From IMG/VR virus record IMGVR_UViG_3300050821_006637, positions 25,067 through 89,066 of that record: a DNA stretch of 64,000 nucleotides. The stretch is one strand, 5' to 3'. Source of the DNA: a virus. How positions within the stretch are numbered: position 1 is the first letter of the stretch; each line of letters starts with the position of its first letter. The translations under genes and the position numbers were made by a program. Below are positions 1-8,874 of the stretch, piece after piece. The notes below the pieces were generated by a model. That model was not told the DNA's origin, did not search any database, and saw nothing but the letters and a program-made list of their open reading frames with translations.

Positions 1-123
1 GAACGTGCTTTGACAAAGGAGATGTTGAACAAGGGAGAATTGTGCAAGTTGTGTGAAGGACACGGAGGTTCACTACTCTATCCCTGTCCAACCTGTCACA
101 ATAGTGGAGGATTGTTAGAATGA
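1..123 (+). CDS. 3' end of a small zinc-finger protein (partial)
   Basis: The frame is open from base 1 to a TGA at 121-123, so the start lies outside the window. The 40 visible residues contain CKLCEGHGG and CPTCHNSGG. These are two CxxCxGxG-type knuckles, as in DnaJ-like zinc-binding domains, and could hold one zinc ion. The stop overlaps the next start (ATGA), which suggests translational coupling. Small proteins with a single pair of knuckles are common in phages and their partners are usually unknown, so no chaperone role is claimed. Confidence 0.6.
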   Translation, partial: ERALTKEMLNKGELCKLCEGHGGSLLYPCPTCHNSGGLLE

Positions 124-323
124 CTTCCATTCCCTCGCCTCTATTTTGGATGTGGCAAATCCCAGACTTCCTGCGTGAAATAGATAGAGTGAAAGAAGCA
201 CTCCAAACAGATGAAATCAAAGATTTCCGTCTCTGGCTGGCAGAAAGATGGGGAGTGAATTTAAATAGAGAAGAGATGAAGGACGGAATAAGAATAAAAT
301 CATGCACGAAGCGCATCAGTTAA
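120..323 (+). CDS. Small hypothetical protein, 67 aa
   Basis: It starts at the ATG that overlaps the upstream stop (ATGA) and ends 22 bases inside the following glycosyltransferase gene, so it lies within a tightly coupled operon. The product is amphipathic and Trp-rich near its N-terminus, with a charged middle (FLREIDRVKEAL) and no recognised domain or membrane span. The function is unknown. Support comes from the packing with its neighbours rather than from homology. Confidence 0.5.
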   Translation: MTSIPSPLFWMWQIPDFLREIDRVKEALQTDEIKDFRLWLAERWGVNLNREEMKDGIRIKSCTKRIS

Positions 324-1042
324 CTTTTCCAAGAACCAGTAATCCCTTGGTTTCTGTCCTCCTTCCCACTAGAGGACGAAGTGAATGGTTATTGAAGTCC
401 GTAGATAGTTTGCATAGTCAAGCCGTCCACAAGGATAAGATAGAATATCTCTTTCGTGCCGACCCAGATGACTTGGAAACGATTTCTACTTGTTCTAGGT
501 TAGTCAATACTCTCCCCAATGCGGTTCTTAATGTAGAGCCACGGGGAAGAGGTTATTTGGATATGCACTTTTGGATTTCCAAACTCGCTAGCATGGCTCG
601 CGGAGATTGGCTACTAATTTGGAATGATGATGCGATGATGAAGACACCCCATTGGGATGACCTGTTGCTCAATGGCTCTGTTCAATGTTGGCACAAGTGC
701 CCAGATGTTTATATGTATGTCTTACCGAGTAGAGGGCGTCCTGGTTGTTATGAGTTCATGTTTCTTCGTCGTTCGGTGACACAGATACTCGGGCACTGGT
801 CTCTTTCTCCACATAATGACAATTGGATAATGCGGGTGATGTTAGGAGTGAATTCTGTCTGTGGTATACCGATAGAAGTAGACCATTTAAGTGATAGGAT
901 GACAGATAAGATTAGGGAGGAGACTGTCGCTGCCTATGGAGATGGACAATTGGCGAGGGAAACTTTGGAATCTCCGTGGGCGCAGAAGGCTATAGAAGAA
1001 GATATTAGGAAGTTAGCAGAGCACATTCAAAAAAATGTCTAA
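302..1042 (+). CDS. Glycosyltransferase, family 2-like (GT-A fold)
   Basis: The 246-residue protein opens with VSVLLPTRGR (about residues 18-27), the typical first strand of GT-A glycosyltransferases. WNDDA follows at 107-111 and fits the metal- and nucleotide-binding DxD region. GRGYLDMHFWISKLASMARGD before it resembles the family segment that precedes the acidic motif. It would transfer a sugar from a nucleotide-sugar donor to an unknown acceptor in the cytoplasm. It overlaps the next gene, a radical SAM protein, and is followed by a nucleotide-sugar dehydrogenase, so it probably belongs to a glycan-building set. It is short for a complete GT2 enzyme and has no membrane span. Confidence 0.7.
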   Translation: MHEAHQLTFPRTSNPLVSVLLPTRGRSEWLLKSVDSLHSQAVHKDKIEYLFRADPDDLETISTCSRLVNTLPNAVLNVEPRGRGYLDMHFWISKLASMARGDWLLIWNDDAMMKTPHWDDLLLNGSVQCWHKCPDVYMYVLPSRGRPGCYEFMFLRRSVTQILGHWSLSPHNDNWIMRVMLGVNSVCGIPIEVDHLSDRMTDKIREETVAAYGDGQLARETLESPWAQKAIEEDIRKLAEHIQKNV

Positions 1043-2834
1043 GCTCAAATTAGCTCTGGCACAATTTGGAAACTCCTACGGAGGACAGCAGGCGTTGCCC
1101 TTGAGCGTAGGGTGTCTGTGGTCTTACGCCAAGAAGGAAGGTTTGAGCACGGAATATGAAAATCCTGTCTTCCTATACAAAAAGGAAGCAGTTTCCAAGG
1201 TAGTGGCTAGAATACCTGAGGATGTAGATATAGTAGCCTTTTCGGCTTATATTTGGAACTGGAGGTTTTCAAGGGCTGTAGCGGAGGCGATTCTTGAAAA
1301 GTCACCCAAAGCGGCTATCGTCTATGGCGGCGTTCATGTACCAGACTCACCGACAGAGGAGTGGTGGCAACAACATATAGAATGTGACTATGTGCTGCGA
1401 GGAGAGGGGGAACTCTCCTTTGCTTCTTTTCTACAACAATTCGCAGCAAAGGATTCACAGAGAGACTGGAGCAAGGTGCCAGGGCTGTCCATACGGGGAT
1501 TAAATACAGAGAGGAAACAACCACCAGTAAATGATTTAACTAGTCCCTATTTGGACGGAACGTTTGACAGTCTTCTTCCCTTGGAAGAGAAATGGACAGG
1601 CTTGCAAGAATCCGATCGTGGATGTCCCTACTTTTGTTCTTTCTGTATGTGGGGCGATTCTGCTCTCAACAAAATACGCCAGTTTCCTATGAATAGAGTA
1701 ACGGAAGAGATAACTTGGTTCGGCAAGAATCGTGTGGAATTTGTTGAGGGAGCGAATGCTAACTTTGGAATCTTACCCAGGGATGTACAGATAGCCGAGC
1801 ACCTGGCTAAGACGAAAGAGAAGTACGGATTCCCACAGAAATACAGAGCCGCCTTCGCCAAGTATTCCAATAAGAGAATAATGGACCAAGTCTTTTCTGT
1901 CGCCTCTATTCTCAATAAGAGCGGACAACTCAAAGCCGTCACCCTCGCTCTGCAAAGTACAGATGATGGAGTATTGGAATCTATTGATAGAAAAAACATC
2001 TCAATGTCTGGTTTCCAAGAGTTGCAGGAAAGATATAAGAAAGATGGAATCCCCACTTATATAGAATTAATCATGGGTCTGCCTGGGGAAACTTACTCCT
2101 CCTTCAAGGCAGGTATAGATAAAATCCTCAATGCAGGAGGACATGAAGGACTCTCTATCTACCAGTGTGTGATTCTTCCTAATTCTGAGATGGACAACCC
2201 AGAATATATTAAGAAGCACGGGCTCCAATCTGTCCCTATGCGGGCGATGCTCCTCCACGGAACTCCAAATAAAGAGTGTCCAGATGAGGTGCAGGAGACT
2301 GTCATCGCCACGAATTCTATGCCACACGAGGATTGGAAGAAGACGTGGTTTCTGTCCTGGGCTTTACAGACCTTTCACTCTACTCACTTAACCCAGTGGT
2401 GGGCAAAGGAGCAGAGTGCCCTTGGCACGCCCTATTCGTGCTTCTACGAGCGTTTGATAAGGACAGCCGAGCAGTGGCCCGAGTCGGTGCTCGGGCGTGT
2501 CTATGCCCATACCAGTGCGTTGCTTGAGGCGGCGATTCAAGGAGGTAGTTGGGACAACGTCCTTCCTGGATTTGGGGACATAAGTTGGCCTCCGGACGAG
2601 GGAGCCTTCCTTATGATTGCCAAAGAACTCCATCTATTCTACAGCCAGATGAAACTTCTAAAAGATATGCCTGTCCAGCAGTGGGAATATGGACCTCCCG
2701 AGATTCCCCAAGGGAAGGAAGAGGCATATGGAAAGGTATTCTGGTACTCACGTAAAGGTGACTTGATTGGAAGTTTGAGAAAGTTCATTGAGGAATGTAA
2801 AGAGGAAAGTAAGAGGAGACTCTGTGATGACTAA
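1035..2834 (+). CDS. B12-binding-domain radical SAM protein
   Basis: The 599-residue protein has an N-terminal Rossmann-like region with features of B12-binding radical SAM proteins (IVYGGVHVPDSPTEE and CDYVLRGEGE near residues 95-125). A radical SAM core follows, with C197-x3-C201-x2-C204 in GCPYFCSFCMWGD, which holds the 4Fe-4S cluster that cleaves S-adenosylmethionine. The later segment YIELIMGLPGET is typical of the same barrel. A clear DxHxxG cobalamin motif is not visible, so B12 may be bound base-off in another way or not at all. The substrate cannot be deduced. Its position between a glycosyltransferase and a nucleotide-sugar dehydrogenase suggests modification of a sugar or glycan. 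The start overlaps the upstream gene by 8 bases. Confidence 0.85.
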   Translation: MSKLKLALAQFGNSYGGQQALPLSVGCLWSYAKKEGLSTEYENPVFLYKKEAVSKVVARIPEDVDIVAFSAYIWNWRFSRAVAEAILEKSPKAAIVYGGVHVPDSPTEEWWQQHIECDYVLRGEGELSFASFLQQFAAKDSQRDWSKVPGLSIRGLNTERKQPPVNDLTSPYLDGTFDSLLPLEEKWTGLQESDRGCPYFCSFCMWGDSALNKIRQFPMNRVTEEITWFGKNRVEFVEGANANFGILPRDVQIAEHLAKTKEKYGFPQKYRAAFAKYSNKRIMDQVFSVASILNKSGQLKAVTLALQSTDDGVLESIDRKNISMSGFQELQERYKKDGIPTYIELIMGLPGETYSSFKAGIDKILNAGGHEGLSIYQCVILPNSEMDNPEYIKKHGLQSVPMRAMLLHGTPNKECPDEVQETVIATNSMPHEDWKKTWFLSWALQTFHSTHLTQWWAKEQSALGTPYSCFYERLIRTAEQWPESVLGRVYAHTSALLEAAIQGGSWDNVLPGFGDISWPPDEGAFLMIAKELHLFYSQMKLLKDMPVQQWEYGPPEIPQGKEEAYGKVFWYSRKGDLIGSLRKFIEECKEESKRRLCDD

Positions 2835-4548
2835 ACCGATTATCGGGTTCCTTGGCGTCGGCAAATTAGGTTTGCCTCTGGCTGTCTCTATCGCTATGAA
2901 GGGACACAAGGTTCTGGCTTATGATGTGAATCCAGGCTTGATGAAGAAGCAAATCTGGCCTCATAGAGAGACTGGACCCGACGGAACTGGAGACTTCCAA
3001 CCTTACTTGGATTCTGCAGATATTACTTTCTGTCCGTTAAAAGAGGTCGTGCAGGGAAGTGACATTATTTTCTTGTGTGTGCAGACGCCACACGGAGCGG
3101 AATATGAAGGCATTACGAGGTTGCCGTTTTCTAGGGCAGACTTTGACTATAAGTATCTAAGAGAAGTCGCCCAGCAGGTATCTGAGTATGTTACGCCTCA
3201 ACAAGCTGTATCTGTCATCTCTACGGTACTTCCAGGTACGATGAGGAGAGAAGTTCTTCCCTTTTTGCCAGAGGCAGTCTATAATCCTGCTTTCCCTGCT
3301 ATGGGGACTGTGATGAGGGATTTTTTAGAGCCGGAGTTCATCCTCTTGGGTGGGACACCTGGTCCGTCTGTCACAAAGCTCAAGGACTTCTATTTCCATC
3401 TACTCAATAGGTTCTGTACTGTGATAAGTATTGAAAGTGCAGAATTGTCCAAGTGTGCGTACAATACTTTCGTATCTATGAAAGTGACAGTCACCAATAT
3501 GCTGGCAGAGGTAGCCCATAAGATACCTGGGTGCAATATAGATGAAGTGAGTAGGGTTCTCACGTCTGCGACGAGGAGGGTTTGTTCTCCTGCTTATATG
3601 CAAGGAGGGATGGGAGACGGCGGAGCGTGTCTAGCAAAAGGAACCCTTGTTCGGGTACGAGACGGATGGAAAGTAATAGAACAGATACAGCCTGGGGAGT
3701 GGGTTCTGGGTCTAAATGAGAAGACAAATGAGCCAGCTTGGAATTGTGTGGAAAAGGCTATCTGTAAGGGTAAACAGCAAGTCCTTCGTGTCAAGTTTGA
3801 CGACACGGAAGTGAAAGCCACACCAGACCATAAGTTCTTTGTCTCTCTGGGTGCTGCTCCCCATAATTGGATGAAATTGGAGGATACAATCACCAGGAAG
3901 AATGTCGGTGGGCAATATGTAGAAGGACACCGATTTTTGGGGATTAGATTGCTGGATGAACGTCCGTTTCTAATTGAATCTTGCTCTATGAAAAATGACG
4001 TGACAGCGGAGGTGTGGGATTTGTATAATGCATGTCCCCATCATAACTTCTATGCCAATGGTATCTTAGTTTCAAATTGTCATCCCAGAGACAATATCGC
4101 TATGTCCTGGCTCGCAGAAAAGTTGAAACTTTCTTCTAATCTTTTTGACAAAGTGATGGAAGCCAGAGAATGGCAGACGGAGTGGTTGGCAGACCTTTTC
4201 TGTACACACGGAAAAGATATGCCGAAGTATCTCCTCGGCAAAGCCTACAAAGCCGATAGTGCTATCGTTGCTGGTTCTGCATCTGTCCTCCTTGCCAACA
4301 TCCTCTACGAAAGACAAATAGACTTCGCACATTGGGACCCCTATATTGACATAGATGACGAGGATGAGGTAGGGGAGTTCCCAGTTAAGAATCCCTTTGC
4401 AGAAGAGAAAGCGTGCTTCTTCATCGGCACACAGCATTCTATCTTTCGAGAATATAAGTATGCTCCAGGTTCTGTGATTTTAGACCCATTTAGATATATC
4501 CCAGAACAACCAGGAGTAAAGATAATACCAATAGGAGTAGGGAGATGA
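2827..4548 (+). CDS. Nucleotide-sugar (UDP-glucose/GDP-mannose type) dehydrogenase containing a mini-intein
   Basis: The host protein has a GxGxxG NAD-binding loop (G10, G12, G15 in FLGVGKLGLP), STVLPGT, an ESAELSKCAYNTF helix with the family lysine, and a catalytic cysteine in the split motif GGA/CHPRDN. Such enzymes oxidise a nucleotide hexose twice to the uronic acid. A 150-residue intein sits between GGA and the catalytic Cys, so the 573-residue precursor would splice to about 423 residues, normal for the family. ATG 2827 was chosen because AGGAG precedes it and it overlaps the upstream stop; an upstream in-frame TTG at 2788 is less likely. UDP-glucuronate production for the neighbouring glycosyltransferase is a plausible role. 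Confidence 0.88.
   Translation: MTKPIIGFLGVGKLGLPLAVSIAMKGHKVLAYDVNPGLMKKQIWPHRETGPDGTGDFQPYLDSADITFCPLKEVVQGSDIIFLCVQTPHGAEYEGITRLPFSRADFDYKYLREVAQQVSEYVTPQQAVSVISTVLPGTMRREVLPFLPEAVYNPAFPAMGTVMRDFLEPEFILLGGTPGPSVTKLKDFYFHLLNRFCTVISIESAELSKCAYNTFVSMKVTVTNMLAEVAHKIPGCNIDEVSRVLTSATRRVCSPAYMQGGMGDGGACLAKGTLVRVRDGWKVIEQIQPGEWVLGLNEKTNEPAWNCVEKAICKGKQQVLRVKFDDTEVKATPDHKFFVSLGAAPHNWMKLEDTITRKNVGGQYVEGHRFLGIRLLDERPFLIESCSMKNDVTAEVWDLYNACPHHNFYANGILVSNCHPRDNIAMSWLAEKLKLSSNLFDKVMEAREWQTEWLADLFCTHGKDMPKYLLGKAYKADSAIVAGSASVLLANILYERQIDFAHWDPYIDIDDEDEVGEFPVKNPFAEEKACFFIGTQHSIFREYKYAPGSVILDPFRYIPEQPGVKIIPIGVGR
3628..4077 (+). mobile_element. Mini-intein (150 aa, no endonuclease domain) in the dehydrogenase
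   Basis: The segment starts with Cys (CLAKGTLV, block A) and shows block B as TPDH. It has a block F-like stretch (VWDLYNACPHHNFYANG) and ends VSN before a +1 Cys. This is a class 1 splicing arrangement: C1, the TxxH histidine, a terminal Asn and a Cys at +1. The usual penultimate His is Ser, which occurs in some active inteins. At 150 residues there is no room for a homing endonuclease. The +1 residue is the catalytic Cys of the dehydrogenase, so the enzyme cannot work before splicing. Removing the segment restores a continuous GGACHPRDN motif. Confidence 0.9.
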
Positions 4549-4820
4549 GCGCCGAATCCACTAGCCCTGATTGCGGTGAATCCTTTCTACACGTCCATCA
4601 TTGTGAAGGTTGTGGGAAGTGGCGGTGTGAACGTTGCCAAGAGAAACATAATAGCCATTCCTCTTGTTCCATAATCTCGGCAGCCGAGAAACTGCAGAAA
4701 GCCGCTCGTGCCGTTTGTATGGAGGCACATATGTCCATAGAAAGAATTCCAAATTCCCTTCACCGAACGATATACGAATTAGGCATCGCCCACGATGCCT
4801 TTTTAGATGCGCGAGGTTAA
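4545..4820 (+). CDS. Small Cys/His-rich protein, 91 aa
   Basis: The start overlaps the dehydrogenase stop as ATGA. The N-terminal half holds HCEGCGKWRCERCQEKHNSHSSC, several CxxC pairs plus His that resemble a B-box or zinc-ribbon site (residues about 18-42). A helical C-terminal half follows. It is probably a zinc-binding accessory protein, but no family was recognised. The region read on the other strand gives only a shadow frame. Confidence 0.6.
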   Translation: MSAESTSPDCGESFLHVHHCEGCGKWRCERCQEKHNSHSSCSIISAAEKLQKAARAVCMEAHMSIERIPNSLHRTIYELGIAHDAFLDARG

Positions 4821-4821
4821 G

Positions 4822-5001
4822 ATGACCTTCCTACCAGCAGATTTCAATCTTCCAAAATGCGTCACGTGCGGAAAAACGCAACTCTGCGATTTCTGTCTTC
4901 GCTATAAGATTGATAATCGGTTATCATTTTCAAAAGATGCGAAGTGGGAACCGATGAAAGGACATTGCTTGGATGGAGTATCTGTTAAAAAGGTAAGATA
5001 G
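4822..5001 (+). CDS. Small protein with two CxxC pairs, 59 aa
   Basis: CVTC and CDFC near the N-terminus suggest a small zinc ribbon, and the C-terminal half carries one more Cys in GHCLDG. ATG 4822 is preferred because GAGG lies 8 bases upstream. An in-frame ATG at 4807 would overlap the previous gene and lacks a ribosome site. The function is unknown. The gene closes the first operon segment just before a candidate promoter. Confidence 0.55.
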   Translation: MTFLPADFNLPKCVTCGKTQLCDFCLRYKIDNRLSFSKDAKWEPMKGHCLDGVSVKKVR

Positions 5002-5016
5002 CCGCTATACTTAGAG
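5001..5016 (+). promoter_or_regulatory. Candidate promoter, -10 TATACT
   Basis: GCTATACTTAGAG (TATACT at 5006-5011) lies 43 bases before the 937-residue gene. The same GYTATACT core precedes the genes at 23035 and 54568. No -35 hexamer was seen, and here the extended TG of the other two copies is CG. The call rests on recurrence and position only. Confidence 0.3.
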
Positions 5017-5053
5017 TGAGGGAGACCATCTACAGATTCTGTGGGATTCTGCT

Positions 5054-7867
5054 ATGCCTGTTGTCACAGACGTAAGAGACCATTTGAGATTGCCACCGAG
5101 GGTCTCTCCTTCTCTCTTCAAGCCGAAGTTTAAGAAATCCCTTCCTCCAGCCCTTCGATTTACAAAAAGATACTTCAAACCAGTCTATTGGTGGAAGTCT
5201 TTTGACTATAAACGAAAAGCAGCGGATGGCTCTGACGCTAGTGCAGAATCTCTTTCTCCGGAAACTCCGGAACCGATTGAACCGCCGAAAGAGGCACCGA
5301 AAGAGGAGAAGAAACCGAAAGGGTATTCTAAGGCTGAGTTAGCTGACCCCGCTTTGTTGGAAGCGAGGAAACAAGCTAAACGAGAGGCACAGAAGGCAAG
5401 ACAAGAGGCTAAGAAGACCGGAACGTATGTTCCTAAAAAAACTGGTGCTCGTCAAGGTATGACTCCGGAGCAAAAGGCGGAAAGAGAACGGGAAAGAAGA
5501 AGGGCACAGAAAGAAGGAACGGAGTTAACTACTTCCACTGGGGAATCCACCGAGCAACACGCCGAACGTCTTGCCAATACGAATGAGGAATTAAAATTAC
5601 AAGCACGGAAAGTCACCCAGAATCGAAGAGGGTGGGAAACACCGGAGGATTTTAAGGAGCGAGTAGATACAATTGTAGATAGAAGAATGGCTTCCCTGAA
5701 GAGACCAAAGAAACGAGCTATAGTCGAAAAGCAAATTCTAAATGAGATTATCCAATCAGGGGAAAAGAATAGAGGTTATACGGAAGAGCAGTTAGATGAG
5801 GAACTCGGTAAGCGGGTAGATAAAGAAGCTGAAAAGAAGTATGGGAAGCCGCCCTCTGAGATAATGGCTTTGGCTGAGAAGGATGATTATCTGGCTCTTG
5901 AACTAGCTGAACTGATAGACAGAGTCCGTTCCCAAATCAAACGAGAGTGGTCCTATAAAAAGAAACCTACTCTCGCTCCCAAAGGTACAGACAAAGCCAG
6001 AGCGTGGCAAGGACTTGAGCCAGCAGAAAGAGTGGAAGGGGAAGTGAGCCCCCATCCTGAAGAGATGCCTGTCGCTTCTACAGACCAACCCAATAGATTC
6101 GTTCCTTCTACGGAATTATCAAAAGAGGGAGAAGGGACTAAGAAACCTAGCAGGATGCCCCCCTTTATTCCGCCTCCTCTAAAAGGGAAACCAGGCTCAA
6201 AGCCCCGTCGTGGAGAAACACAGCCTCAATTAGACCCATCCGTAAATCCACAGATTCCCCTTGAGGATTTACCTGGAACGACTCCTATTCCTACAGATTT
6301 TGGACGTGGGTCAACAGAGCACGGCACTCCGTTCATTCCCCAACCGGAAAGAGGGAAGCCTGGTTCGAAACCTCGGCACGGAGAAACAATCTCTCATGTC
6401 CCGCAGATTCCTCTTCACGATATTCCTGGAACGGCACGTCCCAATCCACAGGCTGCTTCTGTGGGTTATGGACAAGAGCGGACGCCTTCCAATCAAGGAG
6501 GCAATGTCGCCACCTCTATTCCACCAGAATCTGAAGACCCTCTGGCTATGGAGAAGATGCCCGAATACAGAGCCAATAAAAGAAAGTTAGAATCGGCATT
6601 CCAAGGTGGTGGGGAGTCTGGTTGGGGTTTCTCCGTTCCTTTCACAGAAAGAACAGCCTTCCCCCAGAGAATTAGACCAAAAGAAGGCGGAGGAATGGAA
6701 CGAGTCCCCTTGAACGAATTTCCCAATGTTCAAGCACAGACACCAGAGAATCTAGAGGCCATAAAAGAAAGATATAGAACAGAATACCCTCCCCACCCTG
6801 TCGATCCTATATCTGGGAAGCCAATAACTCCTTTGAAACCACCTGAAATTAGAAGGAAACGCACTGCTTCCAGAGAGACAGAATACATTCCATTCAATGC
6901 TTCACCCAAAGATTTACCATTGGAAGTCCGTGAAGCATTAGGAGTGGATTGGAATAAGCCTCTTGGACGACAAAGTAAAGAAGCCAAAGACAATGAAGAT
7001 ACCTTTCTTTCTTTACTTAGTACAGAAGGAATGCCACAGGGATTGGTGGAAGGACCACCAGAGTCCAATGGTGATGTTACAGAAGGTGTTCAATATGCAA
7101 TAAATAAGAAGTGGGGGAAACAAGTTTCCTTCTCTTATGTTATCCATAAGACGAAAGTAGAACCAGGAGAACCCCAACCTCCAGAGACGATGTCTGCAAG
7201 AGAGTTGAGAGAGACACTTCTGGGTATGAATCCAGAATATCCGATTGAGATGCTCCCAGATATTATTTCAGTTAAGAGGAGGAATGTCTTCGTTGCTACA
7301 GGTGGAATGGGTAAGAAGAAACGGGGGAAGCCTACGGAAGCCCTTGTGATGAAGATGCCTGCCGGTAGCCGCGAAAGATATATGGATGGTGTTGCTTCTG
7401 AATTGGGACTTAATGTAGAAAGAGAAGACATTCGTCAGAAGATACAAGCCCAATTGGCGAATGAAGACCCGATGCTTTTCCAGTATCTGCTACGGAAAAT
7501 GGGAGCCAGTGCAGAGGAAGCAGCGAAAGCGACAGCACAATACATAGGTGAGGCAGAAACCAATAAACTCTTCCGTGCCTACAGACAACGGACAGGGGAT
7601 ACGTCAAGATGGTTTAGCTCCCGTCGTGGAGCTGGGGAAGAGAACGCAGCTAAGAAACGACGAATGGCTGCTGCTCAACAAGCACATGAAACAGGTGAAG
7701 AGAATGCAGAACGTCTGCGACGTATGCAAGCTGGACAAGTTGGTGGAATGGAACGCAGACGAGACCAGGCAGAGATAGATAGACGCAAGGAAGCTGAAAG
7801 GATTTATCAGCAGAAGGAAGCCCAGGAAAGATTGAAACGTGAACAAGGGTTAAGTGGGGGTCTTTAA
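5054..7867 (+). CDS. Large low-complexity protein with tandem repeat, 937 aa, unknown
   Basis: The protein is rich in Lys, Glu, Pro, Arg and Gln. Residues about 60-340 are charged and predicted helical. Two copies of a roughly 56-residue unit follow, at about 370 and 426 (PFIPxPxxGKPGSKPRxGET then PQIPLxDxPGT). A more globular stretch at about 690-790 (PIEMLPDIISVKRRNVFVATGG) comes next, then an Arg/Glu/Gln coiled-coil tail. A TGGGA ribosome site precedes the ATG. No enzyme motif was found. Size, composition and place ahead of the giant proteins would suit an internal virion or portal-associated protein, but that is inference. Confidence 0.6.
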   Translation: MPVVTDVRDHLRLPPRVSPSLFKPKFKKSLPPALRFTKRYFKPVYWWKSFDYKRKAADGSDASAESLSPETPEPIEPPKEAPKEEKKPKGYSKAELADPALLEARKQAKREAQKARQEAKKTGTYVPKKTGARQGMTPEQKAERERERRRAQKEGTELTTSTGESTEQHAERLANTNEELKLQARKVTQNRRGWETPEDFKERVDTIVDRRMASLKRPKKRAIVEKQILNEIIQSGEKNRGYTEEQLDEELGKRVDKEAEKKYGKPPSEIMALAEKDDYLALELAELIDRVRSQIKREWSYKKKPTLAPKGTDKARAWQGLEPAERVEGEVSPHPEEMPVASTDQPNRFVPSTELSKEGEGTKKPSRMPPFIPPPLKGKPGSKPRRGETQPQLDPSVNPQIPLEDLPGTTPIPTDFGRGSTEHGTPFIPQPERGKPGSKPRHGETISHVPQIPLHDIPGTARPNPQAASVGYGQERTPSNQGGNVATSIPPESEDPLAMEKMPEYRANKRKLESAFQGGGESGWGFSVPFTERTAFPQRIRPKEGGGMERVPLNEFPNVQAQTPENLEAIKERYRTEYPPHPVDPISGKPITPLKPPEIRRKRTASRETEYIPFNASPKDLPLEVREALGVDWNKPLGRQSKEAKDNEDTFLSLLSTEGMPQGLVEGPPESNGDVTEGVQYAINKKWGKQVSFSYVIHKTKVEPGEPQPPETMSARELRETLLGMNPEYPIEMLPDIISVKRRNVFVATGGMGKKKRGKPTEALVMKMPAGSRERYMDGVASELGLNVEREDIRQKIQAQLANEDPMLFQYLLRKMGASAEEAAKATAQYIGEAETNKLFRAYRQRTGDTSRWFSSRRGAGEENAAKKRRMAAAQQAHETGEENAERLRRMQAGQVGGMERRRDQAEIDRRKEAERIYQQKEAQERLKREQGLSGGL

Positions 7868-7889
7868 GAAGTTTTAGGAGACGCACATC

Positions 7890-8114
7890 ATGGATTCTGT
7901 TCCAGACTCGTGCTTCTGCACGAATCCTATCCAATTCATCGCTAGTCCTACCGAATCTGCTCTACGACAGCAGGTTTACGATGAGACGAAGCAATCCGTC
8001 ATCCAATTCATCACAAAAGTAGCCGCCTGTTGGACGGATGATGTCATCGTGTCCAATGTATTGGATTCCTTGATTTGGGAACTTAATAATGAAGTAGAAG
8101 GAGATGAGAAATGA
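7890..8114 (+). CDS. Hypothetical protein, 74 aa
   Basis: A strong AGGAGACGCACATC leader precedes the ATG, which marks this as a real gene. The product has three Cys near the N-terminus (SCFCTNP) and a helical acidic C-terminus. Its stop overlaps the next start (ATGA). The function is unknown. Confidence 0.6.
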   Translation: MDSVPDSCFCTNPIQFIASPTESALRQQVYDETKQSVIQFITKVAACWTDDVIVSNVLDSLIWELNNEVEGDEK

Positions 8115-8431
8115 AACGAATGATTTTGACTGTTGTCTTCAAGCACGCTTCTCAACCATTACAGATAATGTTGCCAGATGGAGAGGCACAGAGTCTCGTC
8201 CGTGCTTTCACGTCTGGTGCGAAGGCAGGTTATGCTCATGGCTATGTGAAAGAGGAGGACTTCACTTATTCTTTTGATTGGAGTGAAGTCGCTGCTCTTT
8301 ATTTGAATAATTTGGAACTTTTGCAGAAGGCACACGCAGAAGCACAGAAGCAACAGATGGCGGGAAAGCCGAGTCTTCCCCCTGGAAAGGGTTTTGGACC
8401 AGATTACTTTGGACAGAGTGGGAGGAATTAG
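8111..8431 (+). CDS. Hypothetical protein, 106 aa
   Basis: It is translationally coupled to the gene before it through an ATGA overlap. The sequence begins with a beta-strand-like segment (MILTVVFKHASQPLQIML) and has a helical middle. The tail is Gly/Pro/Gln-rich (KPSLPPGKGFGPDYFG). No recognised domain or catalytic motif is present. Confidence 0.55.
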   Translation: MKRMILTVVFKHASQPLQIMLPDGEAQSLVRAFTSGAKAGYAHGYVKEEDFTYSFDWSEVAALYLNNLELLQKAHAEAQKQQMAGKPSLPPGKGFGPDYFGQSGRN

Positions 8432-8433
8432 AG

Positions 8434-8856
8434 ATGAGTGATTTCAAACCAGGTGACGTAGTTAGATTGAAGAGTGGTGGCCCGAAGATGACTTTGGGGA
8501 ACTTTGTCGAGATGGGTGGCAACCCTAGAACAGCCTATTGTTCTTGGTTTGATGGTGGAAAGATGGATACTGCTGCGATATTTCTCCATTGTTTGGAAAA
8601 GGTAGAGGAAGAAAGGAGTTGTGAGCCTAGAGTAGAATATCGTGCTCTTCCCTATGGTGGCAAGTTGTTGGAAGGAGCCAAAGGAACACACGTAAGCGAT
8701 GTGATTGCCTATACTCTGCAGGAAGGTTATGATGGTTTCGTTTTCAATGATGTCATCGTCCGTGTGTGGAAAGATTGTACTATCGGAGAATTGATGGAAG
8801 AATATAATCGACTCCACAAATTGAAGTACGAACAGATGTATGGAAAAGGAAAGTAG
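8434..8856 (+). CDS. YodC-like (DUF2158) protein with C-terminal extension
   Basis: Residues 1-60 match the small DUF2158/YodC pattern: FKPGDVVRLKSGGPKMT, then CSWFDGGKM and a hydrophobic F..L end. This is an SH3-like barrel of unknown molecular role, common in proteobacteria and phages. Residues about 70-140 form an extra alpha/beta domain (VSDVIAYTLQEGYDGFVFND) ending in a Tyr/Lys-rich helix, which is not usual for YodC. GGAGG precedes the start. The assignment of the N-domain is fairly firm; the function is not known. Confidence 0.7.
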   Translation: MSDFKPGDVVRLKSGGPKMTLGNFVEMGGNPRTAYCSWFDGGKMDTAAIFLHCLEKVEEERSCEPRVEYRALPYGGKLLEGAKGTHVSDVIAYTLQEGYDGFVFNDVIVRVWKDCTIGELMEEYNRLHKLKYEQMYGKGK

Positions 8857-8874
8857 AAAGAATAGGAGACGAAG

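Noticed and set aside
2788-2826. TTG start extending the sugar dehydrogenase by 13 residues
   Set aside because: The extension covers the ribosome site of ATG 2827 and adds residues before the Rossmann fold that are not typical.
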